A DNA stretch of 64,000 nt from Lacinutrix venerupis. GTDB taxonomy: Bacteria; Bacteroidota; Bacteroidia; Flavobacteriales; Flavobacteriaceae. The position numbers and the translations under genes are program-made. This document shows positions 63,907 to 64,000 of the stretch, piece after piece. The notes under the pieces are model-generated. The model made no database searches and was not told the origin of the DNA. It was given only the letters and a program-made list of their open reading frames with translations. The stretch spans positions 51,938-115,937 of the forward strand of contig NZ_RCCH01000009.1 of the NCBI RefSeq assembly GCF_003663945.1. Reading direction: 5' to 3'. The first letter of the stretch is position 1, and the number at the start of each line of letters is the position of its first letter.

Positions 63907-64000
63907 TTATCGTTTTAAAGTAAAGTGTGCTTTAAACTGTTTCTTAACCGTAGGATTATTAGGTTCTCTATATTCTACAGTAAACCAGTAATCGCTAGTT
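63907..64000 (-). CDS. C-terminus of a T9SS type B sorted protein (runs off right edge)
   Basis: The last ~30 codons read TSDYWFTVEYREPNNPTVKK and end FKAHFTLKR before TAA. This SDYWF...HFTLKR pattern is the end of the type IX secretion type B (gliding-motility C-terminal) sorting domain. The rest of what is usually a large secreted adhesin lies outside the window. Confidence 0.8.
   Translation of the reverse strand, partial: TSDYWFTVEYREPNNPTVKKQFKAHFTLKR

Overview
The window is AT-rich DNA from a member of the Bacteroidota, most likely a marine-type Flavobacteriaceae. Supporting signs are TAnnTTTG-type -7 promoter boxes, a type III/type II glutamine synthetase pair, T9SS C-terminal sorting domains, a Rho factor with a large K/N/Q-rich insertion, DUF4293 and BT_3928-type proteins, and frequent TTG starts. 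The genus cannot be fixed from the sequence alone.

Layout. 1-20.7 kb is core chromosome: divergent glutamine synthetases, a FadL-type porin, a Tyr/Gly- and Pro/Arg-rich lipoprotein, proS, tRNA-Glu, rpsT, rho, truA with an ABC exporter, cdaA (c-di-AMP synthase), folP, DUF1599 and DoxX-family genes, an oligopeptide-type permease, tpiA, prmA and clpS. 20.7-25.8 kb is a small accessory cluster: a 92-aa protein, a stand-alone response regulator, a truncated membrane glycosyltransferase-like protein, a receiver-glycosyltransferase fusion, a short GT2-like protein and manA. Three of its promoters share the same operator architecture, two half-sites 21 bp apart placed 51-52 bp before the -7 box. This resembles LytTR-type sites and is the most interesting unexplained signal here. 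A deletion scar near 21.55 kb has truncated two convergent genes. 25.9-30.6 kb returns to general functions: OsmC, thioredoxin, cytochrome bd (cydAB) and a DUF457-type membrane hydrolase.

30,678-59,816 is an integrated element of about 29 kb, bounded by 49-bp direct repeats of the 3' half of tRNA-Arg(ACG). The intact tRNA sits at the right end. The left 5 kb encodes a tyrosine integrase, an excisionase-like HTH protein, a zinc-ribbon protein, a P4-type helicase and unknown proteins. I see no relaxase or secretion genes. The cargo (36.1-59.0 kb) is a metal-resistance island: a CusA-TolC fusion RND pump with adaptor and Fur-family regulator, a DUF3703 protein and Zn/Cd-type P-ATPase, then a second set with CusA, TolC, a multicopper oxidase fused to a CopB-like barrel, a Cu P-ATPase, a CDF transporter, a DUF305 protein, a CusB adaptor and an HMA lipoprotein. 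Together these would oxidise periplasmic Cu(I), pump Cu and Zn/Cd from the cytoplasm, and expel metal across both membranes.

59.8-64 kb is chromosome again: tRNA-Arg, a 50-aa conserved protein, a secreted endonuclease I with a T9SS tag, a Ca/Na antiporter, and the C-terminus of a T9SS type B protein running off the right edge.
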